In this document: positions 1 to 7,213 of the stretch, in pieces
Layout of the letters: each line of letters starts with the position of its first letter
How positions within the stretch are numbered: position 1 is the first letter of the stretch
From: Deltaproteobacteria bacterium
Lineage (GTDB): Bacteria; Desulfobacterota; DSM-4660; Desulfatiglandales; B25-G16
Reading direction: 5' to 3'
Assembly: GCA_018400255.1 (NCBI GenBank)
Contig: JAGYMO010000165.1
Coordinates: forward strand, 1-23,997
Length of the DNA: 23,997 nucleotides
Translations under genes and position numbers: made by a program
The notes under the pieces: model-generated
Database searches by the model: none
Seen by the model: the letters and a program-made list of their open reading frames with translations, nothing else
Told to the model about the DNA's origin: nothing

Positions 1-364
1 ATATTAGGAGTTGAAAAATGTTCCTGTCCGTAACAACTAAGGTCTCCGTAACCCAAATGCATCGGCAGGAAGGCAACCCTGAACCTTTGAACCTGTGAAC
101 GCTTACCAATTATTTTATGACCTATTGACCATAAAAAATTGGCCCTGCCATGTCAATCTTAAATTAAAAATTTGACTCTAACGAAAAAACAAAGGGCAGG
201 GGTTGCGGGAACAACTTAAACTCTAGATTTTCCCCGAGCAACCCTTGCATTTCTTAGCGCTGAAAGCAAAACTTGCTGATTCTCTTTAGGCTAATTATCG
301 GCATGGCTATAAGCCTTTAAAATTTTCATAAACAAATCCTAAGCTAATATGTTATATAACTCAT
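1..364. other. Gene-free leader with short repeats and a stem-loop
   Basis: No convincing gene is visible here. Bases 80-103 hold three tandem 8-base units (TGAACCTT, TGAACCTG, TGAACGCT), and TCCGTAAC occurs twice, at 27-34 and 45-52. A long stem-loop sits at 197-247 and is listed separately. A 26-codon reading frame beginning at base 18 follows an AGGAG-like sequence but resembles nothing I know. The segment could be the 3' flank of a gene that lies outside the window. Confidence 0.5.
197..247. repeat. Two-part stem-loop
   Basis: Arm CAGGGGTTGC (197-206) faces GCAACCCTTG (238-247), giving ten pairs with one G.U wobble when transcribed. An inner arm GGGAA (207-211) faces TTCCC (230-234), with a three-base bulge on the 3' side. 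No T-run follows, so this is not a standard Rho-independent terminator. It could be the 3' structure of an upstream transcript, a processing site or part of an unannotated RNA. Confidence 0.5.
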
Positions 365-514
365 ATGAGCAAACAAAAACGCATATTATTGGCCGTGGGA
401 ATTCTCGTTTTAGATTCTATCACGTTTTTTATGCCATTAGCCGCCCTTTTCCTTGTGTATGTTTTAATATATAATCCCCCATGGGTAAAAATTTTTATCG
501 ACTCCCTCGATTGA
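365..514 (+). CDS. Small single-pass membrane protein of unknown function (49 aa)
   Basis: A 49-residue reading frame runs from ATG at 365 to TGA at 512-514. It has a basic start (MSKQKR), a hydrophobic stretch of about 30 residues (roughly residues 7-37) containing one Asp (residue 17), and a short tail with a PPW motif ending in DSLD. This matches a one- or two-pass inner-membrane peptide with a positive N-terminus facing the cytoplasm. No clear ribosome-binding site precedes it. queG starts 119 bases downstream from its own promoter, so the two need not be co-transcribed. I recognise no family. Charge layout and hydrophobicity favour a real gene, but a chance frame cannot be excluded. Confidence 0.5.
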   Translation: MSKQKRILLAVGILVLDSITFFMPLAALFLVYVLIYNPPWVKIFIDSLD

Positions 515-558
515 ATGAAAAAGGCATTTATTGGAACGAAATAAACTTGAGAGGGGCT

Positions 559-587
559 TTGATCTTACGTTCAGGCTGGATTATAAT
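559..587 (+). promoter_or_regulatory. Sigma70-type promoter for queG
   Basis: TTGATC (559-564) and a perfect TATAAT (582-587) are separated by 17 bases. This predicts a transcript start near 594 and an untranslated leader of about 40 bases before the queG ATG. No Shine-Dalgarno sequence is visible in that leader. Confidence 0.7.
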
Positions 588-633
588 TGCTTTAAAATTA
601 GCGCCGTAATCAGTATCAAAACAACTAACAACA

Positions 634-1530
634 ATGTTTATTAAGGAACTTAGTGAAAAAGCCTTAAAATTAGGCTTTATAGCTATAGGGTTTTCAAGAC
701 CAAACATCCCCTTGTATTTTGAGAAATTTAAAAAATGGACCAATCAATTCGAAATGGGGGATTTAGCTTATTTAAAACGAAACCTGGATATCAGAAAAGA
801 GCCTGAAAGGCTTCTCAAGGACCTAAAGGTAGTTATTTCTCTTGCGCACCCTTATCCGGCAAATAAGCCAACAACTAACGACGGATACAGTGCGGCAAGA
901 TACAGCAACCCCACGGAAAAGGATTACCATATCAAAATGAAGGCCCTGGGAAAACAATTAGGTGGGCTTATACAAAGCCATTTCCCGGAAAGCCGTTCCA
1001 GGGTATGCGTGGACTCAGCGCCCATTCTTGAGAGGTCATTCGCGGCTGCAAGTGGTATTGGTTTTATCGGAAAGAACAATATGCTTATCGTTCCTGGATA
1101 TGGCTCCTACTGTTTCCTGGTAGAAATCCTAACTACTGCTGAATTCAATATCCCTTCTCCGCGCGCAATAGAAAACAGATGTTATTCCTGTACCAAATGT
1201 ATTGATAGCTGCCCTTCAGGTGCGTTGAAATCTCCCTTTCGCCTTGATCCGTCAAAATGCATCTCTTATTTGACTATTGAATATAAGGGCGACATCACCA
1301 AACAGACAGCAAAAAAAATGGGGAATGTTTTTTTTGGGTGCGATGCATGTCAAGAGGTTTGTCCTTTCAATAAAAACGGTCTCCCCGTTGTTTGCCTTCC
1401 AGATACAGACGATATCCTTTCAATGGATGAGGTTGATTTTGAAAGCAGCATGGGAGAGAGCGCATTTAAAAGGGCAGGCTTAAAAAAATTGCAGCATAAC
1501 ATAAGCTTGATCAAGCAAATAAAGGAATAA
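634..1530 (+). CDS. queG: Epoxyqueuosine reductase QueG
   Basis: QueG carries out the last step of queuosine synthesis, reducing epoxyqueuosine to queuosine at the wobble position of tRNAs with GUN anticodons. It acts in the cytoplasm and uses cobalamin and two [4Fe-4S] clusters. The protein shows the first cluster motif CYSCTKCIDSCP (Cys183, 186, 189, 193), a further Cys209, and the second motif CDACQEVCP (Cys236, 239, 243). The upstream motif VDSAPILER carries Asp127, which matches the conserved catalytic Asp, followed by GIGFIGKNN. At 298 residues it is a short form, without the C-terminal HEAT repeats of some relatives. An in-frame stop at 607 and the absence of any other nearby start fix the ATG at 634, although no ribosome-binding site is seen. 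It appears to be monocistronic. Confidence 0.93.
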   Translation: MFIKELSEKALKLGFIAIGFSRPNIPLYFEKFKKWTNQFEMGDLAYLKRNLDIRKEPERLLKDLKVVISLAHPYPANKPTTNDGYSAARYSNPTEKDYHIKMKALGKQLGGLIQSHFPESRSRVCVDSAPILERSFAAASGIGFIGKNNMLIVPGYGSYCFLVEILTTAEFNIPSPRAIENRCYSCTKCIDSCPSGALKSPFRLDPSKCISYLTIEYKGDITKQTAKKMGNVFFGCDACQEVCPFNKNGLPVVCLPDTDDILSMDEVDFESSMGESAFKRAGLKKLQHNISLIKQIKE

Positions 1531-1706
1531 CGTATCGTTTTTATGTACTATTGAATCACCTTAAATTTAAAAAATTAACCCCTTTCTATTTTTTATTGAT
1601 TATGTAATAATTCAATCACAATTATTTTGTGTTTTTTACTAATGATTTAACGTTAGGTTATCATACTTCTGCGATGAGCTTTAATTTATAAAAAGGAGTT
1701 TTCACG

Positions 1707-3383
1707 ATGAATAATCCATTGAGATATAATATTGCTGATGCAAGATTGACCTACAATGGTCATTACGAGCCAATGATAATGAATGAGAGCAAGGTCTCCT
1801 CCTTTAACCTTAGACATCAAGAGGTACTAAATTTTTATGGTCTTGAGCTTGTAGAGGGAGCGGTTTATATAATCGATGATACAGTTAATGGCCGTTCTAA
1901 CCTTGGCGTGTTTAGGAGCAAACAGCTTCGCCAAGCCATCGTCTTGGCTGCCGCGCTGCCGGCCGTTGCAGTTGCTTTTGATGGCCTTGGTTCACTAAAT
2001 AAAGTCCCAAAAGAGCTTCAAACAAAGGCCGTTATTAATGAACTAAAAAGGAACAATGATCGCGTTGCATCGCAGGTAATGAGCGAGGTGCTTCAAATCA
2101 CCACAGAGACGTTTGATGTGGGAGAGGAAGTTGTTATAGAAAGCGCCATAACAGAGGGCGTAAGGGCTAAGCCTGGGCTTGAAGCCGGAGGAAATCCAAC
2201 GATACCGGTTGGAGCACTTTTTGGAAAAGAAGAACATTGCAGCCGATATGGTCATGGCCTTAGCGAGGAAATTTACAGACTTTCCATGGGTTCAGATGTT
2301 ATAGATGGAACCGGGAAATCAATAAAGGGCCTTCATAGTTCACTTACCTCACTGTTTGTCACAGAGTCAGGCTTTAAAAGACACTTGCCCGATATTTACG
2401 TAGAACGTTGGATGACAGGATCACCCTTTCCAGAATTTAATCCAAGGGATACAACATTGGAGGAAGAGGCCAAGATTATAGCTGAGGCCTGCGGGATAAA
2501 AGATTTATCTCAAATGACCGCATTTTTTATCGATAGGGCGCGGCATAGGCCCGCCATGGATAAGCTTAATAAAATAGGCATAGCTACACCCTTTGACAAG
2601 GATGGCGATCTTTTTCCTGCTTTGATCATAGGGTTAGAGGGGCTAAAATTCCCTGACGGTCGCCCCTTAGCGAGCATGGTAGGAGAAATAGGGGGAAGCG
2701 CTGAATGGACTGTAGGGTCACTTCCGTTAGTTTGGCGTGGGGGCCAGAGCCTTGGCATGCTGACAAGCCAGAGTTCCCTTACTAAAAAGAATCTCTCGGA
2801 CGAAGAGTTATGGAATGAACGCTTTCACTACACCGAGGATGAATTAATTTTATTGCAGGACGCCCGTTTTGAACAAAAGCCATTTTTTACCGTAGACGAT
2901 ATTATGGAAAAACCATTTGCCGGCGGAGTCAGTGCGTTTTGTGCCATATCTGATAATTACTTTCTTCCGCAGCTAAAGGGAGTGACGATAGATCGTGAAA
3001 GCGGTATTATCAATACAGATACGCTTATGATAAACTCCCTTGGGAACATAGAACACTGGCATCTGTCGTTTAAACCCATTAAGAACATTGATTCAACCGC
3101 AAAAAAAATGACGTCACCGAAGTCATTATTAATTAATGATAAAAAAGTTTCTCTGGAGAAGAAAATCCGCGACATGGCCTCTGATGAAGTTCAACGTTTA
3201 AGGCTCAGGCTCTTTTTCATAAGTGAATATTATCCAGCCATAATTCATACGTCTGGAAAGATGGTTGTTCTTGAAAAAACAATAGAATCCTTGATTGGTA
3301 GAGATGCCTTAAATGAGCAAGATCGAGAAATAGTTAGGGCCATAGTTAAGGCCGTCCCGGAATGGTTTATCAGCGCATCCTGA
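1707..3383 (+). CDS. Divergent GlpX-like (class II fructose-1,6-bisphosphatase superfamily) protein, 558 aa
   Basis: The middle of this protein (about residues 90-455) lines up with class II fructose-1,6-bisphosphatase. DVIDGT at 197-202 matches the metal/phosphate loop DPIEGT. LPDIYVERWMTG (227-238) matches the family segment APDMYMEKLIVG, DRARH (276-280) the phosphate-binding KPRH, and KDGD (298-301) the PDGD motif. IGGSAEW (328-334) matches IGGAPEG with Glu333 kept, and TEDEL (376-380) matches the C-terminal segment before the last beta strands. The N-terminal GRGDK...D and GEGE metal-ligand motifs are not recognisable (GLGSLN, IESAI), and the protein carries about 80 extra N-terminal and 100 extra C-terminal residues beyond the usual 320-340. 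It may therefore be a phosphatase with a changed active site or a non-catalytic relative. The start has a strong AAGGAG site, and the gene stands alone. Confidence 0.7.
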   Translation: MNNPLRYNIADARLTYNGHYEPMIMNESKVSSFNLRHQEVLNFYGLELVEGAVYIIDDTVNGRSNLGVFRSKQLRQAIVLAAALPAVAVAFDGLGSLNKVPKELQTKAVINELKRNNDRVASQVMSEVLQITTETFDVGEEVVIESAITEGVRAKPGLEAGGNPTIPVGALFGKEEHCSRYGHGLSEEIYRLSMGSDVIDGTGKSIKGLHSSLTSLFVTESGFKRHLPDIYVERWMTGSPFPEFNPRDTTLEEEAKIIAEACGIKDLSQMTAFFIDRARHRPAMDKLNKIGIATPFDKDGDLFPALIIGLEGLKFPDGRPLASMVGEIGGSAEWTVGSLPLVWRGGQSLGMLTSQSSLTKKNLSDEELWNERFHYTEDELILLQDARFEQKPFFTVDDIMEKPFAGGVSAFCAISDNYFLPQLKGVTIDRESGIINTDTLMINSLGNIEHWHLSFKPIKNIDSTAKKMTSPKSLLINDKKVSLEKKIRDMASDEVQRLRLRLFFISEYYPAIIHTSGKMVVLEKTIESLIGRDALNEQDREIVRAIVKAVPEWFISAS

Positions 3384-3485
3384 TTACACATACACAGTTA
3401 TGCTCTCCTATCCTTATCTTACATGGAAATTTTCAGGGTCGGGGATCAAAGCTCAGCAGCCAGAGGCCAGGGGTTAGAGATAAAT

Positions 3486-3544
3486 AATGATACATTGGGC
3501 TCAGGGTACGCCTCTTTTTTCTGCAGCAAAAGTCATGTATCATT
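3486..3544. repeat. Inverted repeat between convergent genes
   Basis: AATGATACAT (3486-3495) and ATGTATCATT (3535-3544) are perfect 10-base arms around a 39-base loop. The repeat lies about 100 bases after the GlpX-like gene and 40 bases beyond the stop of the opposing gene. A transcription-end structure shared by both strands is possible, but neither side has a clear T-run. Confidence 0.4.
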
Positions 3545-3584
3545 TTCCATAATACCTCTGGATTTGTGCACCGAGGAACAGGCA

Positions 3585-4355
3585 CTATAATTCGGATGTC
3601 TTAGTGAAGATTACATCTCCGTCTCTACTATAAACCACTATAGCTACTGTTAATGTTTTATCTGTTGTTTTACCTATTTTATAATCGCCCTCAATTATAG
3701 TAAATCTGCGGATAAAGAAGCGTACTCCTTTTTTGTAATTTTCCGGCATCCCATCTTTCAGTGAACAGCTAGGATATACCCATCTTTCTACCGTGTCTGA
3801 TTCCTTGAGGCTGACGATTACAAAAATATATCCGCCCACAGGCTCACCATTATTTAACGTATTTAAAAGCTTAAACCTTAGGCTGATTACGGAGTTCTCC
3901 CTCTTCACCTCTAAATCCTCTACATCAACAAGTTTAGGTTTTGTAACATCTGTGCCGCTTGATTCATCTTCGACCGGGTCTTCAGCAACATCATCTGAGA
4001 TTGAAATATTGTTGATTTGATCGTCAATATATTTATTTAGAAAGGCAATGTCTTCTTTGTATTTTTCAATATTCTGATTTGCCATTTCAAGTTCCGCATT
4101 GAGGCTAGCTATTTTCCCTTTATACCTTCCCCTCCTTCGGTAGTTGTCAAGGTATTCATTGGTAATAAATAGTGTAGCTATAATATAGAGGGTCAAAAAA
4201 ATTGCAGCGAATAACAAAAGTGTGGCCGATATCTTAAATGTAAAGACCTTTCCAACCTTTTTAAAAACCATAACTGTTAAACGTCTTTGGTTTTCAAAGC
4301 TTCTTCTTGTAGGTCGTTTACCGCCTATATCCTTTTTTTTAGGTTTATCTCCCAT
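3585..4355 (-). CDS. Membrane-anchored coiled-coil protein of unknown function (256 aa)
   Basis: I do not recognise a named family. The N-terminus is strongly basic (residues 1-37, rich in Lys and Arg). One hydrophobic membrane segment follows at about 40-66, then a charged coiled coil at about 70-115 that starts with an RRRGRYKGK patch. An acidic linker rich in Asp, Glu and Ser spans about 118-142. The last 110 residues look like a beta-rich globular domain (LEVKRENSVISLRFKLLNT, then GGYIFVIVSL). The likely topology is basic tail inside, coiled coil and C-terminal domain outside. It lies downstream of rny on the same strand, about 180 bases apart. No strong ribosome-binding site precedes the ATG. 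A cell-envelope scaffold role is possible but unproven. Confidence 0.7.
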   Translation of the reverse strand: MGDKPKKKDIGGKRPTRRSFENQRRLTVMVFKKVGKVFTFKISATLLLFAAIFLTLYIIATLFITNEYLDNYRRRGRYKGKIASLNAELEMANQNIEKYKEDIAFLNKYIDDQINNISISDDVAEDPVEDESSGTDVTKPKLVDVEDLEVKRENSVISLRFKLLNTLNNGEPVGGYIFVIVSLKESDTVERWVYPSCSLKDGMPENYKKGVRFFIRRFTIIEGDYKIGKTTDKTLTVAIVVYSRDGDVIFTKTSEL

Positions 4356-4539
4356 ATTCTTAGCTTTTTATTCTACAAGGCAGGTATTGTAATCATTGTA
4401 TACGCCTAACCGAGAAAAATGCGGACAACATTTTCGTATTGAAGCATGAGCGGCAAAGAAAGAGTGTGTCAATCTTAAGAATAAACTATTCGAAGACAAT
4501 TCATGAAGTTCTTACATATAAAAACAGCGTAATTATTCC

Positions 4540-6111
4540 TTACTTCGCATATTCCGTTGTCCTTGTCTCCCTGATCACTGTCACCTTGATTTGGCCAGGA
4601 TACGTTAGATCCGTTTCAATCTTCTTTGCAATTTCTCGACAAACGAGGGCTGCCTCGAAATCATCAAGTTTATCACTGCTTACGATTATTCTTAATTCTC
4701 TTCCAGCTTGAATAGCGTAAGACTTAGTAACACCTTTAAAAGAGGATGCAACCTTTTCCATGTCCTCCAGCCTTTTAACATAGGACTCAAACATCTCTCG
4801 CCTGGCGCCTGGCCTGGCGCCTGAAAGGGTGTCCGCAGCTTGAAGCAAAATATCATAAACAGAACTGACCGGTACATCCTCATGGTGAGCCGCTATGGGA
4901 TGAACAACGGATTCCGGTTCGCCATATTTTTTGGCCAAATCAGCGCCTATAATAGCATGGGGGCCCTCTACTTCATGGTCGACTGCCTTGCCTATGTCGT
5001 GCATAAGCCCTATTCTCTTTGCCAGCTTTGTATCCAGGTTCAGCTCAGAGGCCATAATCCCGCAAATAAACGCTACCTCGATGGAATGTTGCAAGACATT
5101 CTGTGCATAGCTGGATCTGTATTTTAATCGTCCTATTAGCTTTATAAGCTCTGGATGTATTCCATAAACCCCCACGTCAAAAGTTGCCTGCTCACCCGCC
5201 TCTTTTATGCTGGCCTCAATCTCCTTGCTCGTCCTTTCCACAATCTCTTCAATCCTTGCAGGATGAATTCTTCCATCTTCAATCAGTTTCTCTAATGCTA
5301 ACCTTGCTACCTCCCGCCTAACCGGGTTAAATCCAGATAAAACCACTGCTTCCGGGGTATCATCAATTATAAAATCTATGCCTGTGGCAGCCTCGAGCGC
5401 CCTGATATTCCGCCCTTCCCTGCCAATAATTCTCCCCTTCATCCCATCATTGGGCAGAGTAACTACCGAAACACATTCCTCGGCAATTCTGTCGCTGGCA
5501 TATCTTTTTATAGATAAACTCAAAATTTCCTGTGCTTTTCTGTTGGATATTTCCCTGGTCTCTGCCTCTATTTTCTTAATGACCCTGGAGGCCTCGTGTC
5601 TCGCCTCTGATTCCATCGAGGAAACTAACATGTCTTTTGCCTCCGCAGCCGAAATGCCACCGACGGCCTCTAGTTTATGCCTCTCCTCTTCTATGATTTC
5701 CTCGAGCTCCCGTTTTTTTCTTTTCAGCTCAAGTTCTCTATTTGTTGACAAGGTTTCTTGTTTTGCAAGTTTCGATTCCCTGTTACCGAGCTGTTCAATC
5801 TTCTTGCTCAATGACTCTTCTCTTTGAAATAACTTTCTTTCCCTGTCTTGAAGCTCTTTGCTTCTTGATTTTGTCTCTTCTTCAAAGTTTACTTTTAGCT
5901 GATAAAGTCTGTCCTTAGCGCGTAACTCCGCCTCTTTCTTAATTGTTTCAGCCTGTCTGCTCGCCTCAAGGATAATTTTCTTAGAATACTCTTCCGCGGA
6001 GCTAACCTTACTTTCCAGCATTTTTCTCCGAATGATAATGCCAGCCCCTATGCCTAATAAAATTCCTGCCATCGCAACAATAATCAACTGAGCGACCAAC
6101 ATATTAATCAC
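4540..6111 (-). CDS. rny: Ribonuclease Y
   Basis: RNase Y is a membrane-bound endoribonuclease that starts mRNA decay and processing. The 523-residue protein has the full family layout. An N-terminal membrane segment (about 5-27) ends in a basic IIIRRK stop-transfer. A long charged coiled coil spans about 30-205. The KH RNA-binding domain has GRIIGREGRNI at 226-236. The HD phosphohydrolase domain has His342 in QHSIEVA, the metal pair His371-Asp372 in MHDIGKAVDHE, HHED at 409-412 and Asp427. Length and domain order are normal. The ribosome-binding site is weak (GGCGGTG). The gene follows zapA and 6S RNA on the same strand, so it may share the promoter at 7128-7155, although about 240 bases of spacer could hold another. 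Confidence 0.96.
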   Translation of the reverse strand: MINMLVAQLIIVAMAGILLGIGAGIIIRRKMLESKVSSAEEYSKKIILEASRQAETIKKEAELRAKDRLYQLKVNFEEETKSRSKELQDRERKLFQREESLSKKIEQLGNRESKLAKQETLSTNRELELKRKKRELEEIIEEERHKLEAVGGISAAEAKDMLVSSMESEARHEASRVIKKIEAETREISNRKAQEILSLSIKRYASDRIAEECVSVVTLPNDGMKGRIIGREGRNIRALEAATGIDFIIDDTPEAVVLSGFNPVRREVARLALEKLIEDGRIHPARIEEIVERTSKEIEASIKEAGEQATFDVGVYGIHPELIKLIGRLKYRSSYAQNVLQHSIEVAFICGIMASELNLDTKLAKRIGLMHDIGKAVDHEVEGPHAIIGADLAKKYGEPESVVHPIAAHHEDVPVSSVYDILLQAADTLSGARPGARREMFESYVKRLEDMEKVASSFKGVTKSYAIQAGRELRIIVSSDKLDDFEAALVCREIAKKIETDLTYPGQIKVTVIRETRTTEYAK

Positions 6112-6352
6112 CGCCTTTTATTCTAAATGTATTTTTGAAGGAATAAGGAAGGAATGGCAGAGGTTTGGTATGCGTACAATATTGTTTGCCAAAGCTACGT
6201 AATTCTTTATGGCACGTCATTTTTGCAAAGACAGGTATATTGAAAGGGCTGCTTTTTATTACCCGTATAAAAGTTCACTTAGTCTTGATCCTTTTTTGCA
6301 CACCATTATAAGAATAAAGTTGCTTTTCAGCCTGTCGCTCTCTTGTTTTAAT
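6112..6352. other. Spacer between 6S RNA and rny
   Basis: AT-rich sequence that is the 3' flank of 6S RNA and the leader of rny on the minus strand. I see no gene and no strong Rho-independent terminator after the 6S RNA. Runs such as CAAAAAAGG are present, but without a convincing stem. Confidence 0.4.
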
Positions 6353-6561
6353 TTCCCCCGCTGCAATGCCGTGTCAGCAGCGTTATTTGAACCTGATCTA
6401 TATCAGGTGGGTACGCCATTACCTCATTAGGTCCATTGAGAAACATGCCCTGCTTATGCATAAGCAGTCGCTCAACAGAAACACACAAAGGCAAGAGGGA
6501 CAACCCTATTTCGTAAATGTTGGCTCAAAGCCGTCTACTAATCACGAACATAGCAGGGGAA
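6353..6561 (-). ncRNA. ssrS: 6S RNA
   Basis: 6S RNA mimics an open promoter and sequesters the sigma70 RNA polymerase holoenzyme in stationary phase. Read on the minus strand, the ends pair as a closing stem: TTCCCC followed by TGC at the 5' end faces GCA followed by a GGGGGAA run at the 3' end. The conserved 5' stretch TATGTTCG, then TTGAGCC, and the 3' stretch GACACGGCATTGCAG resemble the E. coli RNA. So does a terminal hairpin ACCTGATATAGATCAGGT near the 3' side. Length (about 209 bases) and position directly after zapA are typical. The 5' end lies about 5 bases after the zapA stop, so it is either processed from the zapA transcript or has a promoter inside zapA. Exact ends are approximate. 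Confidence 0.85.
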
Positions 6562-6565
6562 TCTT

Positions 6566-6847
6566 TTAGTTCAACACCGTACTCAACCTTTGCATCAGCC
6601 TCTGGGACCTTCTTTTAACCTCTTCTAATAATCCTTTTTTCTCTTCTAAAAGTTGAAAATAATCACCTGCTATATCAAGCGCTGTTAGAACTGCTATTTT
6701 ATCGTCCGGCAATCCCGTTTTGATTTCGCCTATCTCTTTAATTTTGTTGTCAACATACGCTGCTACTTTGATTATCCGGTCCCTGTTATCAGAACCTCTT
6801 ATAACATATTCCTTTTCCTTTATTTTTATGGTAACCTTTTCATCCAT
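6566..6847 (-). CDS. zapA: Cell division protein ZapA
   Basis: ZapA binds FtsZ and cross-links its filaments at midcell. The 93-residue protein has the family's N-terminal beta hairpin with the signature VTIKIKEKEYVIRG, then a helix containing VAAYVDNKIKEI. The conserved segment KIAVLTALDIAGDYFQL follows (about residues 50-66), and a C-terminal coiled coil rich in Lys, Glu and Arg. Length matches short ZapA proteins. It is preceded by a small ZapB-like coiled-coil gene 18 bases upstream and followed almost at once by 6S RNA, the classical zapA-ssrS pairing. No obvious ribosome-binding site is seen, which suggests coupling to the upstream gene. Confidence 0.92.
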   Translation of the reverse strand: MDEKVTIKIKEKEYVIRGSDNRDRIIKVAAYVDNKIKEIGEIKTGLPDDKIAVLTALDIAGDYFQLLEEKKGLLEEVKRRSQRLMQRLSTVLN

Positions 6848-6865
6848 GGGACATTTTATTATAAT

Positions 6866-7099
6866 TTATATGTTAAGTGAATTTATTTTTTCTAACAATC
6901 TGTTAACTCGCTCCTGTGCTAAGTTTTTTTTCTTCTCTAAAGTTTGTAGATCATTAATGACAGACTCTATTCTCTCCTCCTGAGCGTTTACCTTCCTCTC
7001 CAGAGAGATCTTATCTTCTTTAAGGGAGATTACCAGAGAGATAATAGCATCCACCTTTTTCTCTAATAAATCAAACTGATCTAAGTCATTTTGTCCCAT
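6866..7099 (-). CDS. zapB: ZapB-like cell division coiled-coil protein
   Basis: This 77-residue protein is almost wholly coiled coil (heptad-like runs such as LEKKVDAIISLV and LEKKKNLAQERVNRLLEKI). It has no membrane segment or cysteine. Size, composition and the position immediately before zapA fit the ZapB class, which joins ZapA to form a network beside the Z-ring. The sequence of such proteins is weakly constrained, so the name rests largely on context. It is the first gene behind the promoter at 7128-7155 and may lead a zapB-zapA-6S-rny transcript. Confidence 0.65.
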   Translation of the reverse strand: MGQNDLDQFDLLEKKVDAIISLVISLKEDKISLERKVNAQEERIESVINDLQTLEKKKNLAQERVNRLLEKINSLNI

Positions 7100-7127
7100 A
7101 CAATATTTACATTTGTCCGTTTAATTT

Positions 7128-7155
7128 ATTATATTTTTTCTATAGGGAAAGTCAA
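7128..7155 (-). promoter_or_regulatory. Sigma70-type promoter for the zapB-like/zapA/6S/rny cluster
   Basis: On the minus strand TTGACT (7155-7150) and a perfect TATAAT (7133-7128) are 16 bases apart, about 30 bases before the zapB-like ATG. It lies after the end of the ATPase operon, so the division/RNA cluster can be transcribed separately from it. Confidence 0.72.
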
Positions 7156-7213
7156 GCGATAAGAATTTAAGAAATGGTGATATAAAAAAGGTTTGTAAAA
7201 CAGAAGTGGCTAT

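Noticed and set aside
18..98. A 26-codon frame after an AGGAG-like site at the window's left edge
   Set aside because: Too short, with no recognisable sequence character and a start inside a repeat-bearing stretch. It is more likely chance.
5378..5827. Long + strand frame of 149 codons inside rny
   Set aside because: It is antisense to the coiled-coil region of RNase Y, whose domains are intact; the Ser-rich translation is the expected shadow of Glu/Lys-rich helices.
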